Shown piece after piece: positions 27,551 through 39,006 of a stretch of DNA of 51,676 bases. The stretch's first letter is position 1. Each line of letters begins with the position of its first letter. The position numbers were made by a program, and so were the translations under genes. A model generated the notes under the pieces. The model did no database searches. It saw only the letters and a program-made list of their open reading frames with translations, and was not told the DNA's origin. The DNA is from Azolla pinnata (Eukaryota > Streptophyta > Polypodiopsida > Salviniales > Salviniaceae), in contig JBBBWG010027956.1 in the NCBI GenBank assembly GCA_037176905.1, positions 2,208 to 53,883 on the forward strand, given 5' to 3'.

Positions 27551-30500
27551 TCATGTGTTCACTACTAGATGTCTTCCTGGAGACAATCAACACATGGCAC
27601 ACCTATGGGACAGTGCACCGCATGTTGAATGGTCTTGATCAAAGACCTTTAGTCAGAATGTGGCGAGACACAGAAAGTGGCTATCCAACCCTCTTAACGG
27701 CTGGAAACACTTGGCCTGCACCTCTCATGCTCGTGGTCGGAACCCCATTGGTCGAACTTGCCTTGATCGATGTGCGTGTGTCCGAGTTTTGTCAAGGTGC
27801 CTCTTGTTTGTGATCACCTCCATCCTATGAACAGGCCATGGTGTACATTGGTGCACTTGTGTCCTGTGTTCATCACCAGCTGTAGTGATGACTCACAACC
27901 CAAGGCACTTGGTCACTGCTTGCATCTTTTCCCACAGCCTTGTCATTTTTGTGTTCATTCAGAACCACCTGTCCACAGTCCTACTGTCCGCACCAGTTTT
28001 TACACTTGTACTTCCGTGTTCATTTCCACAGTTAGTCTTGACTGACACCTCACATGCCCCATGCATCTCACGCCTGCCACATGCTTATGCTCTCATGCAT
28101 TGCTGCAAGTACACCAGACCATTGCAAGAGCTCCTCCATCTGCAAGGGCCACATTTACACACTTACCTCCTCCATACCGGCTTGTTGGCATTAAACTTCA
28201 AGGGCATGTGGAGGCTGTTCCCTTTACTTGCATCTCCAATTGTTGTGGTTATGGAAGTCTTGCCTTACAAAGCCTCTGTGATAATCTCTGATGCTTTGTA
28301 TCACAATGTCCTCAACTGACTCTTACTCTCTCAATCACTGCTGCATATACATTTTCCCGTGGCCCATATTTGTTCCCCACTCCCTCAATGTATGCCCCCA
28401 CTTCACGGGGTGCATGCTCACAGTTCACAGATTCTTTCTCTCAGGCACACAGTTAATCAAATAAAATCAGAGCACAGAAGAGATTGGAAGATAGCATAAT
28501 TGAGGAAACATGTAAACTTCTATTGCAAACTAAAAAAAGCCGTTACAAGCTATTTTGTTGATTCATATACAATGGTTCCCATGCTGGAACCATGAATATG
28601 TGGAGCAATAAATCCAAATTTTATGAACGATTAGTCATCTTTTACTTTGTGCAGCCAACGACTGCACCTGCCCACCAAACTAGGTTGCCCCCATTACTCT
28701 GTACATGCAACACCTACCTCGTAGCTCGTGATACAGTTTTTACCCATAAGGAGGTTTAGGGACATACCCCCTCAGTTTTGTGTTTTCAGACAAGTAAAGC
28801 GTCCAGGCAACACTGTAAAATCTTGCGTTGCCTTAATATATGAAGCTGAGGAAATGACCGTCACATCTTAACAGAGAAACTTTAATGACTTGTTCACAGC
28901 TTGTGTCCACTGGCACTTTTGAAATGTGTGTGCTTCACATAATAGGGCATTTTTTCTAGAAACTTCATGTAAATGAGGAATTATTGTCTGGAAGAGTTAT
29001 TTAATGCACGAGTAAGGTTATTCTGAGATGCTAAATAGACTGAAATCAAGGAAGGTGTATTGATAAGCAAATATATTGCAACTACAGGATTCATGCGAAA
29101 ATTGAAGGCTCAATCAAGTTGAATCCAGAAAATCCAGAATATCACAGGGCAACAGTGCATTGGAATAGTGATACTAAACATGGTCATCCTTGGTAAATGA
29201 AGACATAAATTCATTGCATTTTATTTCAATGGGAAAATCTCATAAACCCCGTTTTCAAAATCTGCTAGTTATATATATTTATCCTAATCACAGTTTTATT
29301 GCACGGAGTACTGGTAACCAATCAAGCAGTCGGTTGCTCAGCTTGAGATCAGCTAATGCATTATTGGAAATTCCAAAAGGACATGGTTTTGTTGCCTCTG
29401 GTGATGTAGTACCTGCTCTTCTAATTGCAGATTTTAATAACTTCCCTTCAGGGACGACAAAGAATTCTTATCACAATGCTGAAAAGCAAGTAACCGATAA
29501 TGTGTCTGATGCCCAACCCAAGGTTAAGGTTGCAATATTAACAGTGAGTGACACCGTTGCATCTGGGCAAGGTGTAGATCGCAGGTAATGTTTGGTGCAA
29601 ATTAAAGTTCAGTCAAAAAGCTGCATTAATTATTGAAAAAATTTCTGGTGCATGATTGTCTGCATCAGTTTCGGGCACACATACAATATGCCAATGCATA
29701 CATTTTGTCCTCTCCCCTTGCACTTGCCATATTTGGGCTTTTAAAATGCTCTATACAAACTTAAAAACATTTTTAACAAAGGGCTGGAGGATCTATCCAA
29801 AGTGTTAGTTTAACATGAGTTGATACCACAACCAAGTATCATTTTAATTTCAAATTGATTGCTGAAAGACATGTTAAAAGAGTTTTATGTCTATCCATGT
29901 TAAACTTTTCACTCTTCCAATAGTGGACCAAGGGCTGTAGAGGCGATTAAGAAAAATTCAGAGAAACTTGGTGGAGCAAGTATTACTGCAACAGCTGTTG
30001 CACATGATGATGCCACGGAGATTCAACAAATATTGAAGAAATGGAGTGATGAAGACAAAGTTAATCTTATTATCACAACAGGTTTTTGATGAATGCTCAA
30101 AAGTTTGGAATTATGAAGAGAATTGATAATTGTGCACACGAACAAGTTATTTGGATCGATCATGATTATTGTATTAGCTGACTACAGGAGGAACAGGATT
30201 TACAGAACGTGATATCACGCCTGAGGCAACAAGACCATTACTACATAAAGAGGCACCCAGTCTTGTACAGGTCATGCTGTTAGAGAGCTTGAAGGTGGTG
30301 TATAAAGTCATTAATCTTAAGAACAAATGTGGATCATATGTTTCTTATTAGTCCTTTTTGTGTGCTAGGAAAGTCTTGTTTAAGTACCAACTAAGTTTCC
30401 GTCTCATGTATAGGGTGATAAGATATCTTTCAGAACTATTCAATCGATTTTCGGTTTCATGCCTAAACGAGCAGAAATAAGGGCATTGATATACCTTTCT

Positions 30501-30954
30501 TTCTTTCTTTCTGTTTTAGGTAACACCAACTGCTGTATTATCGCGTGCGGTTGCAGGCATTCGTTCTTCTACACTGGTAAGAGGAGTGTTGTGCTGGATA
30601 ACAAAAGTAGGATTAAATGTCTTATAGTGTTTAGGAATACAAAGAGCTATTTTTAATCCAACTAAGCAAGATAATGATCAGTTTTCAACATGCTGAATTG
30701 CTAAATAACAGATTATAAACATGCCGGGGAATCCAAATGCAGTAGCAGAATGCTTGGAAGCATTGATGCCTTCTTTGCCACATGCCTTGAAACAGATAAA
30801 AGGTGACAAGAAGGAGAAACATCCATTGCATGTTCCTCACTCTGCAGTAACACATGCTTCAAGTGGTGCAACTGATGATGTATGGGCAGAGAGTTATAAG
30901 GCAGCCCATAGTGATAATACTTCAAGAAACGCTGGTAAAGGATGCTCTTGCTGA
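19664..30954 (+). CDS. CNX1: Molybdopterin molybdenumtransferase / adenylyltransferase CNX1 (MoeA-MogA fusion)
   Basis: The C-terminal G domain adenylates molybdopterin and the N-terminal E domain inserts molybdate, giving the molybdenum cofactor for nitrate reductase, xanthine dehydrogenase, aldehyde oxidase and sulfite oxidase in the cytosol. Exons: 19664-19834, 22672-22798, 23945-24075, 24257-24358, 24885-24968, 25549-25776, 26796-26986, 29088-29192, 29294-29584, 29924-30081, 30188-30294, 30520-30576, 30712-30954. They total 1,995 nt, 664 residues plus stop, close to the family's usual length of about 670. E-domain motifs are STGDEL (about 188-193), [11 protein letters not shown] (GGVSMG about 257-262) and LPGNPAS (about 313-319). 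A linker follows. The G domain starts near residue 455 with VAILTVSDT, then [37 protein letters not shown] and a Cys-containing tail ending GCSC. The start ATG lies in GCCATGG. Intron 1 is 2.8 kb and intron 7 is 2.1 kb; both are repeat-rich. Order E then G is the plant arrangement. Confidence 0.97.
19835..22671 (+). other. CNX1 intron 1 (2.8 kb)
   Basis: The donor is AAG/GTAAAT and the acceptor TTTTCAG/GATGG. It separates the first 57 residues from the rest of the E domain and joins in phase 0. It contains a tandem duplication (21,683-21,960). No coding sequence was recognised inside it. Confidence 0.85.
21683..21960. repeat. Two-copy 138-bp tandem duplication in CNX1 intron 1
   Basis: The copies occupy about 21,683-21,821 and 21,822-21,960. 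Both contain TTAAATGGAAAGGTTGTGGA, CTATTTCCATGTGAGAATAG and GCAAGATTTGGATGCA with few differences, so the duplication looks fairly recent. Confidence 0.9.
26123..26704. mobile_element. Inverted-repeat element with a retroelement-like primer site in CNX1 intron 6
   Basis: Arms of about 55-60 bp at 26,123-26,180 and 26,643-26,704 are imperfect reverse complements: the left reads GGGCATAGCCATAAC then ATCATGAGGGAAT, and the reverse complement of the right reads GGGCATGACCATAAC then ACCATGAGGGAAT. Inside, the minus strand has TGGTATCAGA (from 26,305-26,314), the core of the initiator-Met tRNA primer-binding site of plant LTR retrotransposons, preceded by AACATT. A TATA-like CATATAAGG lies on the same strand near 26,470. 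No transposase or polymerase frame is present. It may be a fold-back/MITE-like element or a rearranged LTR fragment. Confidence 0.5.
26987..29087 (+). other. CNX1 intron 7 (2.1 kb), low-complexity and possibly transposon-derived
   Basis: The donor CGAG/GTAAAT and acceptor TACAG/GATTC join in phase within an Arg codon. The intron holds a (CA)n run and, at about 27,600-28,300, C-rich sequence unlike the surrounding AT-rich introns, open in several frames but matching no family I know. It could be an old insertion; I see no terminal repeats that would prove it. Confidence 0.5.
27518..27549. repeat. (CA)n microsatellite
   Basis: A perfect CA run of about 32 bp inside CNX1 intron 7. Confidence 0.95.
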
Positions 30955-33120
30955 TATATCACACTCTATACTTGCATAGTAAAACCTGACCGAGTCGTGT
31001 TTATAATTGACACTTGAGTTATTTTGGAAAGAAGTGTGGGTGCTTTCGTCTTCAGCGAATTCACGGTATTCAGAAATAAGTGTATGTTCAAAGAATAAAG
31101 TTGAGCTTTTGTATACTCGGCGCATGCATAACTTGGAGAAAGTAAACCCTTTTGAATTCAGTGCCTTTAGCATTTGCGATTGTCTACATGAAAACCTGAG
31201 GTTTGGAATTAAGAATGCCCATACTCCTCAGAGGATTCAAATATGTTGGAAAAAGTTTGGCTTGAGCTTTGAATAGCTTTCCAAGATAATTTTTTTTTAT
31301 GAATTGATTCACATAGGGCATGATATATGCCACATTATATTTGACCTTGTTTTATTAGATTGGATTGTATGAACCTGAGTTTAGGGAAGATTTAGCAGAA
31401 GCCAAGGAGAGCTGATTTTGAGAAATTGATTTGGCATTATCTCTGTATTATGTTTGACTTTCGTACTTTGAGAGTTAGGGTTGGCTTCCTTCGCCTCCTC
31501 TCTTGCCCTTGAGTGATGAAATTCATGGGCATATGAGTTTTATGCTGATGAAGATGAAAGTCTTTTCTTCTAGTTGAGAGGTAAAAACGATGCTAGCTGT
31601 ATCGCTAGCCAATATACGAATTGACCGATGAATTAATAAAGCAATTAATCGAACAAGCAATAGAGAATTGGTACAAAAGATCAGTAAGTTTGAAGAAATT
31701 ACCATAATGAAACATTTGGCGTTGATTAAATCTTATGTGAAAATCAAAACAAACAATCGACATTGGTTTCGCTGAATTGATTCGTTGACAATATGCATCA
31801 AATGGAAATTTAAAAAAATAATGGGAGTCAAATTGTAAGTACAAATGAAATGTTGGGCATTCATCTATAATTTTCCCTTGAGTAATTCAGTATGGTCATT
31901 TGAGCAGGTGTTGATTGAATGATTAAGGATGCAATTAGTGGATAATGCGAAATACGATGGATTATGAAGAGAGAACTTAAGAGATTAATGATGAATGAAG
32001 AGACCAATTCCTACATATTACAGCTCCTGATCGTGAGATTAGTGGGTGGTTTGATTCTGATCATGATGAGGGAACCTGACCATCACCGAGAGCTGAGACC
32101 TTTGAGACACAACTGGCATTAACATTGGTAGTGTTTTTTTGCTTGTACTTTCTTAATTAAGCTGGTAGTCATTAATTAAGAAGGATGAACATGCTAGCCT
32201 GACAAGAAGATTTCGAGCCGGAAGGGAACTTCTGATTGATTTAGCATTTGACCTAGGCATAAAGGTTCGGTTGACTCGACTCGACTAGATTATTCAAGAT
32301 TCGTTTAGTCCATTCAAGTGATCCACACAGACAAAACAAATAGATCTCTGAAAGGCGTTCCCACGGACAACTAAACCAGCACACTTAGCTTCGTCAGCGC
32401 TCGAGTATATTATGATTATGCCCCACACTCTGTCGACTTCTTCTGAGCGCTTGATAGGCACCTCGTTTGATCCGTAACATTTAAATTCTTCTCTTCTTCT
32501 GTTTTCAACATTGCGAATGCCTGACTGATCATTAAAGTACTCGCCTTCGCCTACTGGACTTCATATTCCTTTACACTTGTCTATTTCTGTCCCATTCGAT
32601 CTTCCATCGAGCATGACATGATGTCTGGGCGATGATACCTTGCAGAATGTCTGGGGCATGTTGCAACAAGAAAAACACGAGGAGTTGGATAGGGCAGAAT
32701 GGGACAACCTTCCGGTGTATACCTCGTATTGGATTGGGTAGCACAAACAAACGAATGAACGAATGATCCCTTTGTTCCCAGACGTAAATCTGGCTGAATC
32801 GGCAAATTCCAAAGCAATAAGATCATGATAGTCGCGCATCTGTATGTTTGAGGGGATCGAGCGAGAAGGAGAAAGTCTCTGTATGCCGGGGCATTTCCCG
32901 GTGTGATCGAGATCGGTAGGCAGAGGGAGTAGAGGGTATGCATCTGCAATAAGAATCGATATATTTCCGATCGGGTCAAAGTTCGGGTTGTTCCAGAAAC
33001 CGGCCGGGTCCATGGGGTCTATATCAGATTGAGAAGGAGGGGAACAATTGCTGGGATTAGGATCGGGATCGGGATTGGGATCGAGATCAGGATTGGGATC
33101 GAGATCGGGGTTGGAGTTGG
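30955..33120. other. Intergenic region downstream of CNX1
   Basis: This contains the CNX1 3' UTR and about 2 kb without a recognised gene. The longest frame is minus 33013-32561 (150 codons from ATG). Its upstream reading is a run of GATCCC/GATCTC-type hexamers (Asn-Pro-Asp-Leu-Asp-Pro repeats), so I regard it as repeat-driven and do not call it a gene. Confidence 0.6.
31094..31099 (+). terminator. Possible CNX1 polyadenylation signal
   Basis: AATAAA lies about 140 bp downstream of the CNX1 stop codon. Plant signals are degenerate, so this is only a candidate. Confidence 0.35.
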
Positions 33121-33740
33121 ATCCGAATGAGTAAGGAGCTAGGAATCTTTCTAGAATCTTTCTGGAACAAGAGCAAGGAGTTGGGGAAAAGTTCTTGCTG
33201 GAACCTCTCCGGAGCTAGACCCGGAATGGGAGTAGCAAGGAGCGAGGAATCTTGGTGGAATCTCTCTGGAGCTGGACCGGAGCAGGAGCAGCAAGGAGCG
33301 AGGAATCTTGCTGGAATCTCTCTGGAGCTAGACCGGAACAGGAGGAGCAAGGAGCGAGGAATCTTGCTGGAATCTCTCTGCAGCTGGATCGGAACAGGAG
33401 GAGCAAGGAGCGAGGAATCTTGATGGAATCTCTCTGGAGCTGGACCGGAACAGGAGCGGCTAGGAGCGAGGAATCTTGCCGGAATCTCTCTAGAGCCGAG
33501 AATCTTGCCGGAATCTCTCCAGATCCGAGAATCTTGCCGGAATCTCTCCGGAGCTGGAGCGGAAGAGGAGCAGCAAATCTTGCCGGAATCTTTCGGACCC
33601 GGGGGCCGGAACGGGAGCGGGGAGCTGGGAATCTTTTCTGGAATCTCTCCCGGAGGCAGGGATCAGATCCGGAGCCGGAATGGGAGCCAAGGAGGAGCTG
33701 GGGAATCGGTGTCTGGAATCTTCTTATTCTGGAATCTTCT
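33120..33740. repeat. 56-bp minisatellite upstream of the bZIP gene
   Basis: Anchors reading GAGGAATCTT recur at 33,244, 33,300, 33,356, 33,412 and 33,468, exactly 56 bp apart. Each unit contains GGAATCTCTCTGGAGCTGGA or a close variant, and degenerate partial units continue to about 33,740. Because 56 is not a multiple of three, successive units rotate the frame, yet long frames stay open, which shows that stop codons are nearly absent from the unit. Confidence 0.95.
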
Positions 33741-33879
33741 TATTCTGGAATCTTTCTCTGCCGGATGGGAAGCTGGGGGTTTTGTCTTTGGGCGGACAGG
33801 TGTGAAACGGGAGATGCCGACGTGGCCGTCGTCGTCTTCCCCGATCGCCTCCTCCATCGCCTCTGTGTTTTCTGCTGCT

Positions 33880-34074
33880 CCTGCGAAACCCTAATTTCTG
33901 CTGAGTCTGCATCCCCCGTGTCCTCTTCCCCCACAGTCCACGCAGGCACAGACGCCGACTCCCTCCAGTTCCTCCCCCTTCCTTCCAATTCTTTTCCTTC
34001 TTCTCTTCGGTTTCGCCCTCCCTTTTCTTCTTTTTCCGCGATCGATCTGTTCGTGTATGTGCCTCTGCAGAGCT

Positions 34075-34114
<40 letters not shown>

Positions 34115-34267
34115 CGGAACTCCGCTCTCCCCTTTCATGTCATTTTGATGGACGCCGCCGCCGTTCCGCCCTCGGATCTTCTTCTTCCCTCCTCATCCAT
34201 CGCCGCCGCGGCGTGAAATTTCCCGACCCTTCCAAGGCCTCTTCTGCATCGATCTGGCCAAGCTAAG
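33880..34267 (+). promoter_or_regulatory. Probable 5' leader of the bZIP gene with (CT)n
   Basis: C/T-rich sequence with a CT run at 34,079-34,111 leads to a good donor, CTAAG/GTGGGA (exon end 34,267). The coding ATG follows an acceptor (TTGCAG, ending 34,599), so a 332-bp leader intron is likely. The transcription start cannot be fixed from sequence. Confidence 0.5.
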
Positions 34268-34599
34268 GTGGGAATCCTCATGCGAAAGAGCGGCGGAACA
34301 GAACCCCCCCCACCCCCCCCCCCCTTTTCTGCTTCTTCTTCTTCTTCTTCTTCTTCTTCACCCTCTTCTGTTTCCGTCGTTGGTCATCATCATTCACTCC
34401 CTTCTGTAGCATAATCTTCACGTTTGTTTTCATTATCATCATCACTAGCCTCCTCCTCTTCCTCCTCATCACCACCACTACCGTCACAATCTTCATCATC
34501 ACAATCACAATCATCACAATCATCATCATCCTCATCATCAATTCTCATCGTCGTCATCATCGTCATCATCCTCACCTTCTTCCTTCTGCCTAATTGCAG
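34268..34599 (+). other. Putative 5' UTR intron packed with microsatellites
   Basis: The intron is bounded by GTGGGA and TTGCAG. It holds a poly-C tract (about 34,304-34,324), a CTT run (about 34,330-34,361) and a TCA/TCATCG trinucleotide run (about 34,384-34,575). The simple repeats give spurious Ser-rich and Asp/Met-rich frames. Confidence 0.55.
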
Positions 34600-34601
34600 G
34601 T

Positions 34602-37600
34602 ATGGGCTCTGGAGAAATGGGAACTCCCACGAAAACCACCAAGACTTCTACTCCTCAAGTAAGTCAGGCGGGAGTTCTCTTTTTCCTTTTTTCCTGTTTA
34701 TTTGCTTATTCCTATTGTTTCTTGTATCTTTTTCTTCACTCTACAAACACTGAAACACTGAAAAAAGCACATGAACTCCCACCTTCCGCTCCTCACTAAA
34801 CCCTCCTTACCAGTGCACGATTGTCACGAATTCTGCATGAAGAATTCTGCCGTTACCTCCAGTAATGGTGCATTCTTGTCAAACTACCAGTTAATATCTG
34901 TCTCTGTCATTTGCTTCGTCTTTTATTTGAAGGATCAAAACCCGGCCACTACCGCATCACCGATGCCATATCCCCCTGAATGGGCTGCAGCTTTTCAGGT
35001 TTGTTCTCTTATACAAGATGTGCATTTTTTCGTCCTGCTTTGTTGATTTTTGCAATGCTGGGAAATAATTCTTTAGAGGGAAGGAATTTTCCATTACAAA
35101 GGCTCCCAGCTCATAATGGTTTCAGTATGGACCTTCAAAATAAGGCCAAATGTCAAATCATGTCTTTGACATACATGAGTGCCTAGAATCGAAGCATAAA
35201 ATCCTCAACAGCTAGAGCTTCAATAAAGTTTTACGGAGCCTCTACAAGTTTGCAGGCTCTCACAGTATTTCATGATAAACGTTCATAATTTCCAAGCCCA
35301 AATGTCAGGTCATGTCTTTGGCGTACATGAATGCCTAGAATCGGAACATAAAATCCTCAACAGTTAGAGCTTCAAGGAAATATTACGGAGCCTCTACAAG
35401 ATTTTGTGGGCTCTCAGCTCACACGGATTTCACAATAAACTTTCAAAAATTTCCAAGGCCAACTGTCAGATCATGTCTTTGTCATACATGATCTCTTAGG
35501 CTTTGAGCATAAAAACCTTGACAGCCACAGCTTCCGTAAGCAGTTAAATTATCCCTCTACAAGATTGTGGGCTGTCAGCGGATAGTGATATTATTATAAA
35601 ACTTTGAAAGTTTCCAAAGTCCAAGTTCCGTTTTATGTCTGGCACACAGGATTGCTTACAATTTGAGAATAAAATCCTCAACAGCTGCATCACTTCAGTA
35701 ACAATAGCTTCTTCAAGTTTTTGCACAGTTCCAATTGATTTGACCTAGATAGTTGGTTCGCGTAATCATAGTAAATTGCATCAATGGTCAGACAAATTGC
35801 ATCAATGCGTCAGTTTAAAGATTTGGGATTTGAGTACCCTTTTTTGAGGCCAGTGTAAATTATTCAGCCTTATTATTTGCTAATGTCTGAGGAAATTTGA
35901 CCTTCAAATTTTACTCTTTTTAAAATCATTCAGTCCTACTTTCTGCTACAGTTTGAGGAAATCAATCCTTCAAGTTACAATCTTTTCCAACCTCAGTTAA
36001 TTGAACTTTAATCTTGAAACCCTTGGAATGAATTGAGCTTCAGATATGCAGTTTACAACTTTGGGTATCTCATGTGAACTCAGTTTGCCGTCATATTTTG
36101 AGAAAATTTGTTTGTGTGCTCGCTTTGTGAAGGAAGGTTTTACACCTCAAAAGGTCGTAATGCTCTGTGCCTGCAAATATATGCTGTCAATTCTGCATAT
36201 GGTTTCAATTTTTTGAGTGGATTTTACTGTCAATACGTTTACATGAGCAGGCTTATTATGGGAATGGAATGTCTCCATTGCCTCCACCTGGTTATTTCCC
36301 CACTGCAATGGGATCAGGTCCACAGCCCCATCCTTACATGTGGGGTGGCCAGGTTTCTATCCCTTTTCCATCAATTTCTTCAATTAAAGGTTCCATTAAA
36401 TCAATGTTTTCGTTGATTGCCATTGTTTGTCTCCGCAGCCTTTGATGCCACCTTATGGGACACCACCACCGTATGCGGCCATGTATCCACACGGAGGAAT
36501 CTATGCACATCCTCCTATGACACCGGTAAGCTTTGTAAGATGAGTTCTATTTTTTCTGATCTATGTCATTTCATGGGTAGCTGTTCAATAATATGTCAGG
36601 CTATATATTTAATGGTGATACTTTCTGGTATTTTATCAGTTCGTAATAAATTCCATCAGTTCCGCACTTGCTTTTTATTTGTGGTATTGTAATTTGGAAC
36701 TACTCAAGGGTGTTTTTGTATTCAGCTTTATTTTGTGTCTGATTTCTGCTTTTTAACATTTGGATATGTTTTCCATCAAGTAACTTTTGTGTTACTTTCT
36801 TTTGAGTGTATAAGGTTTGTATTTAATGATGACTTTTGTGATTCAGGTTGCTGGATCTGTGGCTGGTGATGCAGAAGGAAAGTCACAAGATGAAAGCAAA
36901 GCAAAGAAGAGTATGAGGAAGTCCAAGGGTAGCTTAGGAAGTCTCGGCATGATTACGGGCAAAATGGGTGAAACAGAGAAAACCAGTGCCGCAACTGTGA
37001 ATGGCGGTGTCCTTTCTCAGAGGTTTGTTTACAGTTTCCCGTTATATCCTGAATTTTGTATTTTCTTATGCTTTTAGAGAGATTCTGTTTTACTTTATAT
37101 AGTGCTGATAGTGGGAGTGAAGGCTCAACGGATGGAAGTGAAAGCAACTCTCAAGATGTAAGCCCATTTTGGAATTATCAGTGCAAAACAATTAGCTACT
37201 ACAGAAAAGCAGATACATATATATTTTGCTGATGATAATATCCAAGATACTAGCCTGCTTTCTGCATCTGACAAGGTTTTAATACCATTCAGGCTGCTCA
37301 GGAAGTGCGGCAGAATGGGTTTGATCAAGCAACTTCAGAAGGTATTAAATCTACTTCTCTTTCTGAGTTAGAGGCAGTATGTCATAGTATATCTATTCGA
37401 ATGACAGTAATCTAAGTATAGCTCTCACAACTTTTGAGTTTTATGCTCCAATCTTTTGTTTGCGTTGTTTTGCAGCAATGAACCCTCATGCGGTAAATGT
37501 TACCTCTTATGGAAACGATACACAAGATGTAGGAAATCGAACAACAGTACCGATGTCCATCGGTGGGAAACAGGTTGTAGGTGCAGGTCCTTTCACTAAT

Positions 37601-38961
37601 CTTAACATCGGCATGGATTACTGGAGTGGAGGATCACCTGCCGTGCTAGGAGCTAGCAGAGGTAAAAGGGGTTCAGCTGCGAATAATGCTGCTTTGATTC
37701 CTTCTCCCAATGTAGTGTCTGGAGAAATATGGTTGCAGGTATATGGTTGGGCAACCCATTTGTGTAAATAAATTCACTTTGTTATATATGTTGATGGCTG
37801 ATACATCTATATGGGGTGCTTAGGGCAGTAAATTGAGCAAATAGTCCCTTTAGGCGAGCATATTGCTAGTAGGGAACTTCAATGTGAAGCCCAGTACCCA
37901 TAAAATGTTAAATTACCATTTATCAATTAGTTGCCATCCCCACCCTTGCACCCTTGTGTGANNNNNNNNNNNNNNNNNNNNNNNNNNNNNNNNNNNNNNN
38001 NNNNNNNNNNNNNNNNNNNNNNNNNNNNNNNNNNNNNNNNNNNNNNNNNNNNNNNNNNNNNTTGTCACCAAAACGATTGTTCATTTATGGTTGGTTTTTT
38101 ATTTTGTTGGGAATATTTCTTGTGGTTAATTAAGGATGAGAGAGAATTGAAGCGACAACGAAGAAAGGAGTCTAATAGGGAATCTGCACGAAGATCCAGG
38201 TTGAGGAAGCAGGTACAGTTAGAAAAACCTCGTATCTTAAGTGCTACTAAATGAACATATTATATTTTCCGGCATTATATGCAACGGGCAAAAGCTTGGT
38301 CTGATTTAAGAGATCGATGTTTTTTCCTGAAAATCTTGAACTGATTTAAGAGAGATGTTTTCTTTTTGTAGGCAGAATGTGAGGAACTGGGTGCAAAAGT
38401 CCAGTCTCTTACATCAGAGAATGCCTCTCTTCGGGAGGAGCTTAACCGGATGACGGAAGAGTGTAAAAAGCTTTCTGCGGAAAACACTTCACTTTTGGTG
38501 AGAGTTTTTTTATGTGCTGTAATTGCAGCCTTTGTGTTTTCGGATAGTCAAAAAGCGCATTTAAAGTTTATTCTCTGAATGGCAGTAGAAAATCTGGTTT
38601 AATAAAAAGTGGAATAAATATCTTTTGAAGAAGCCATTAAATGCAATATATATATATATGTCTACATACATTTGCAGCAAGAAACGAAAGTCATCAGTCT
38701 AAGAGGGCATTATGTACATTAATATATATCCGTAGATTTATAAATTGAATATATGTTTGCTGTAAGAGATGATGAAATCTATCAAGAAATACCGAAGAAA
38801 GCATCTTTTATTTTTAGAACACTAATTCAGCGTGAAATGCTAATGGGCAAATACAGTTGCAAATGCAAAGGTCTGAAGGATTGGATGGGGATCTGGACAA
38901 GATGACGACGGGTCTGCCTAAAACTGATGTCTTAGGAGAAGGATTGCAGTTGGATCCATGA
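34602..38961 (+). CDS. G-box-binding bZIP transcription factor, bZIP16/68/HBP-1a type
   Basis: This is a nuclear bZIP of plant group G, expected to bind ACGT-core G-boxes as a homo- or heterodimer. Coding exons: 34602-34658, 34933-34998, 36251-36352, 36439-36525, 36847-37022, 37103-37157, 37293-37341, 37476-37738, 38135-38212, 38372-38497, 38857-38961; 1,164 nt, 387 residues plus stop. Residues about 20-104 form the Pro/Tyr-rich GBF N-terminal region ([31 protein letters not shown]-like [17 protein letters not shown]). [13 protein letters not shown] (about 135-150) and [10 protein letters not shown] (about 238-247) favour the bZIP16/68/HBP-1a branch over GBF1. The basic region is about 286-311 ([13 protein letters not shown]). 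The zipper starts at AECEEL; its heptad positions read L-L-L-M-L-L, so one leucine is Met. The tail after the zipper is short. The intron before the basic-region exon contains a 100-N gap, but WLQ joins directly to DERELKR as in relatives, so no exon need be missing. Confidence 0.93.
35130..35700. repeat. Four-unit tandem repeat (about 152-162 bp) in bZIP intron 2
   Basis: The motif CATGTCTTTG (TTATGTCTGG in the last copy) recurs at about 35,159, 35,311, 35,472 and 35,634. Each is followed by an ACATGA-like string, ATAAAATCCTCAACAG and, in the first three, CCTCTACAAG. Copies diverge progressively to the right. Confidence 0.85.
37962..38061. other. Assembly gap of 100 N
   Basis: Exactly 100 N lie in the bZIP intron between the exons ending at 37,738 and starting at 38,135. 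The round number suggests a scaffold gap of unknown true size. Coding continuity (WLQ to DERELKR) argues that no exon is lost. Confidence 0.99.
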
Positions 38962-39000
38962 AAATATCCTTTTGTGACAAAAAGAAAAAGGAAAAGAAAA

Positions 39001-39006
39001 AATAAA
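39001..39006 (+). terminator. Possible polyadenylation signal of the bZIP gene
   Basis: AATAAA is 40 bp downstream of the stop codon. It is close for a plant 3' UTR, so the functional site may lie further on. Confidence 0.3.

Noticed and set aside
32561..33013. 150-codon minus-strand frame starting MDPAGFWNNPNFDP
   Set aside because: The upstream reading is a GATCCC hexamer repeat, no family is recognised and no partner exons were found; possible but unsupported.
33252..34148. 298-codon plus-strand open frame
   Set aside because: It runs through the 56-bp minisatellite, changes phase relative to each unit, and ends in the CT run of the bZIP leader; no domain and no conserved-looking composition.
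34278..34753. Ser-rich and Met/Asp-rich frames in the bZIP leader intron
   Set aside because: They are translations of CTT and TCA trinucleotide runs.
37931..38254. 107-codon frame across the N gap
   Set aside because: It reads through 100 N; only the part from 38,135 to 38,212 is real coding sequence, in the bZIP gene.
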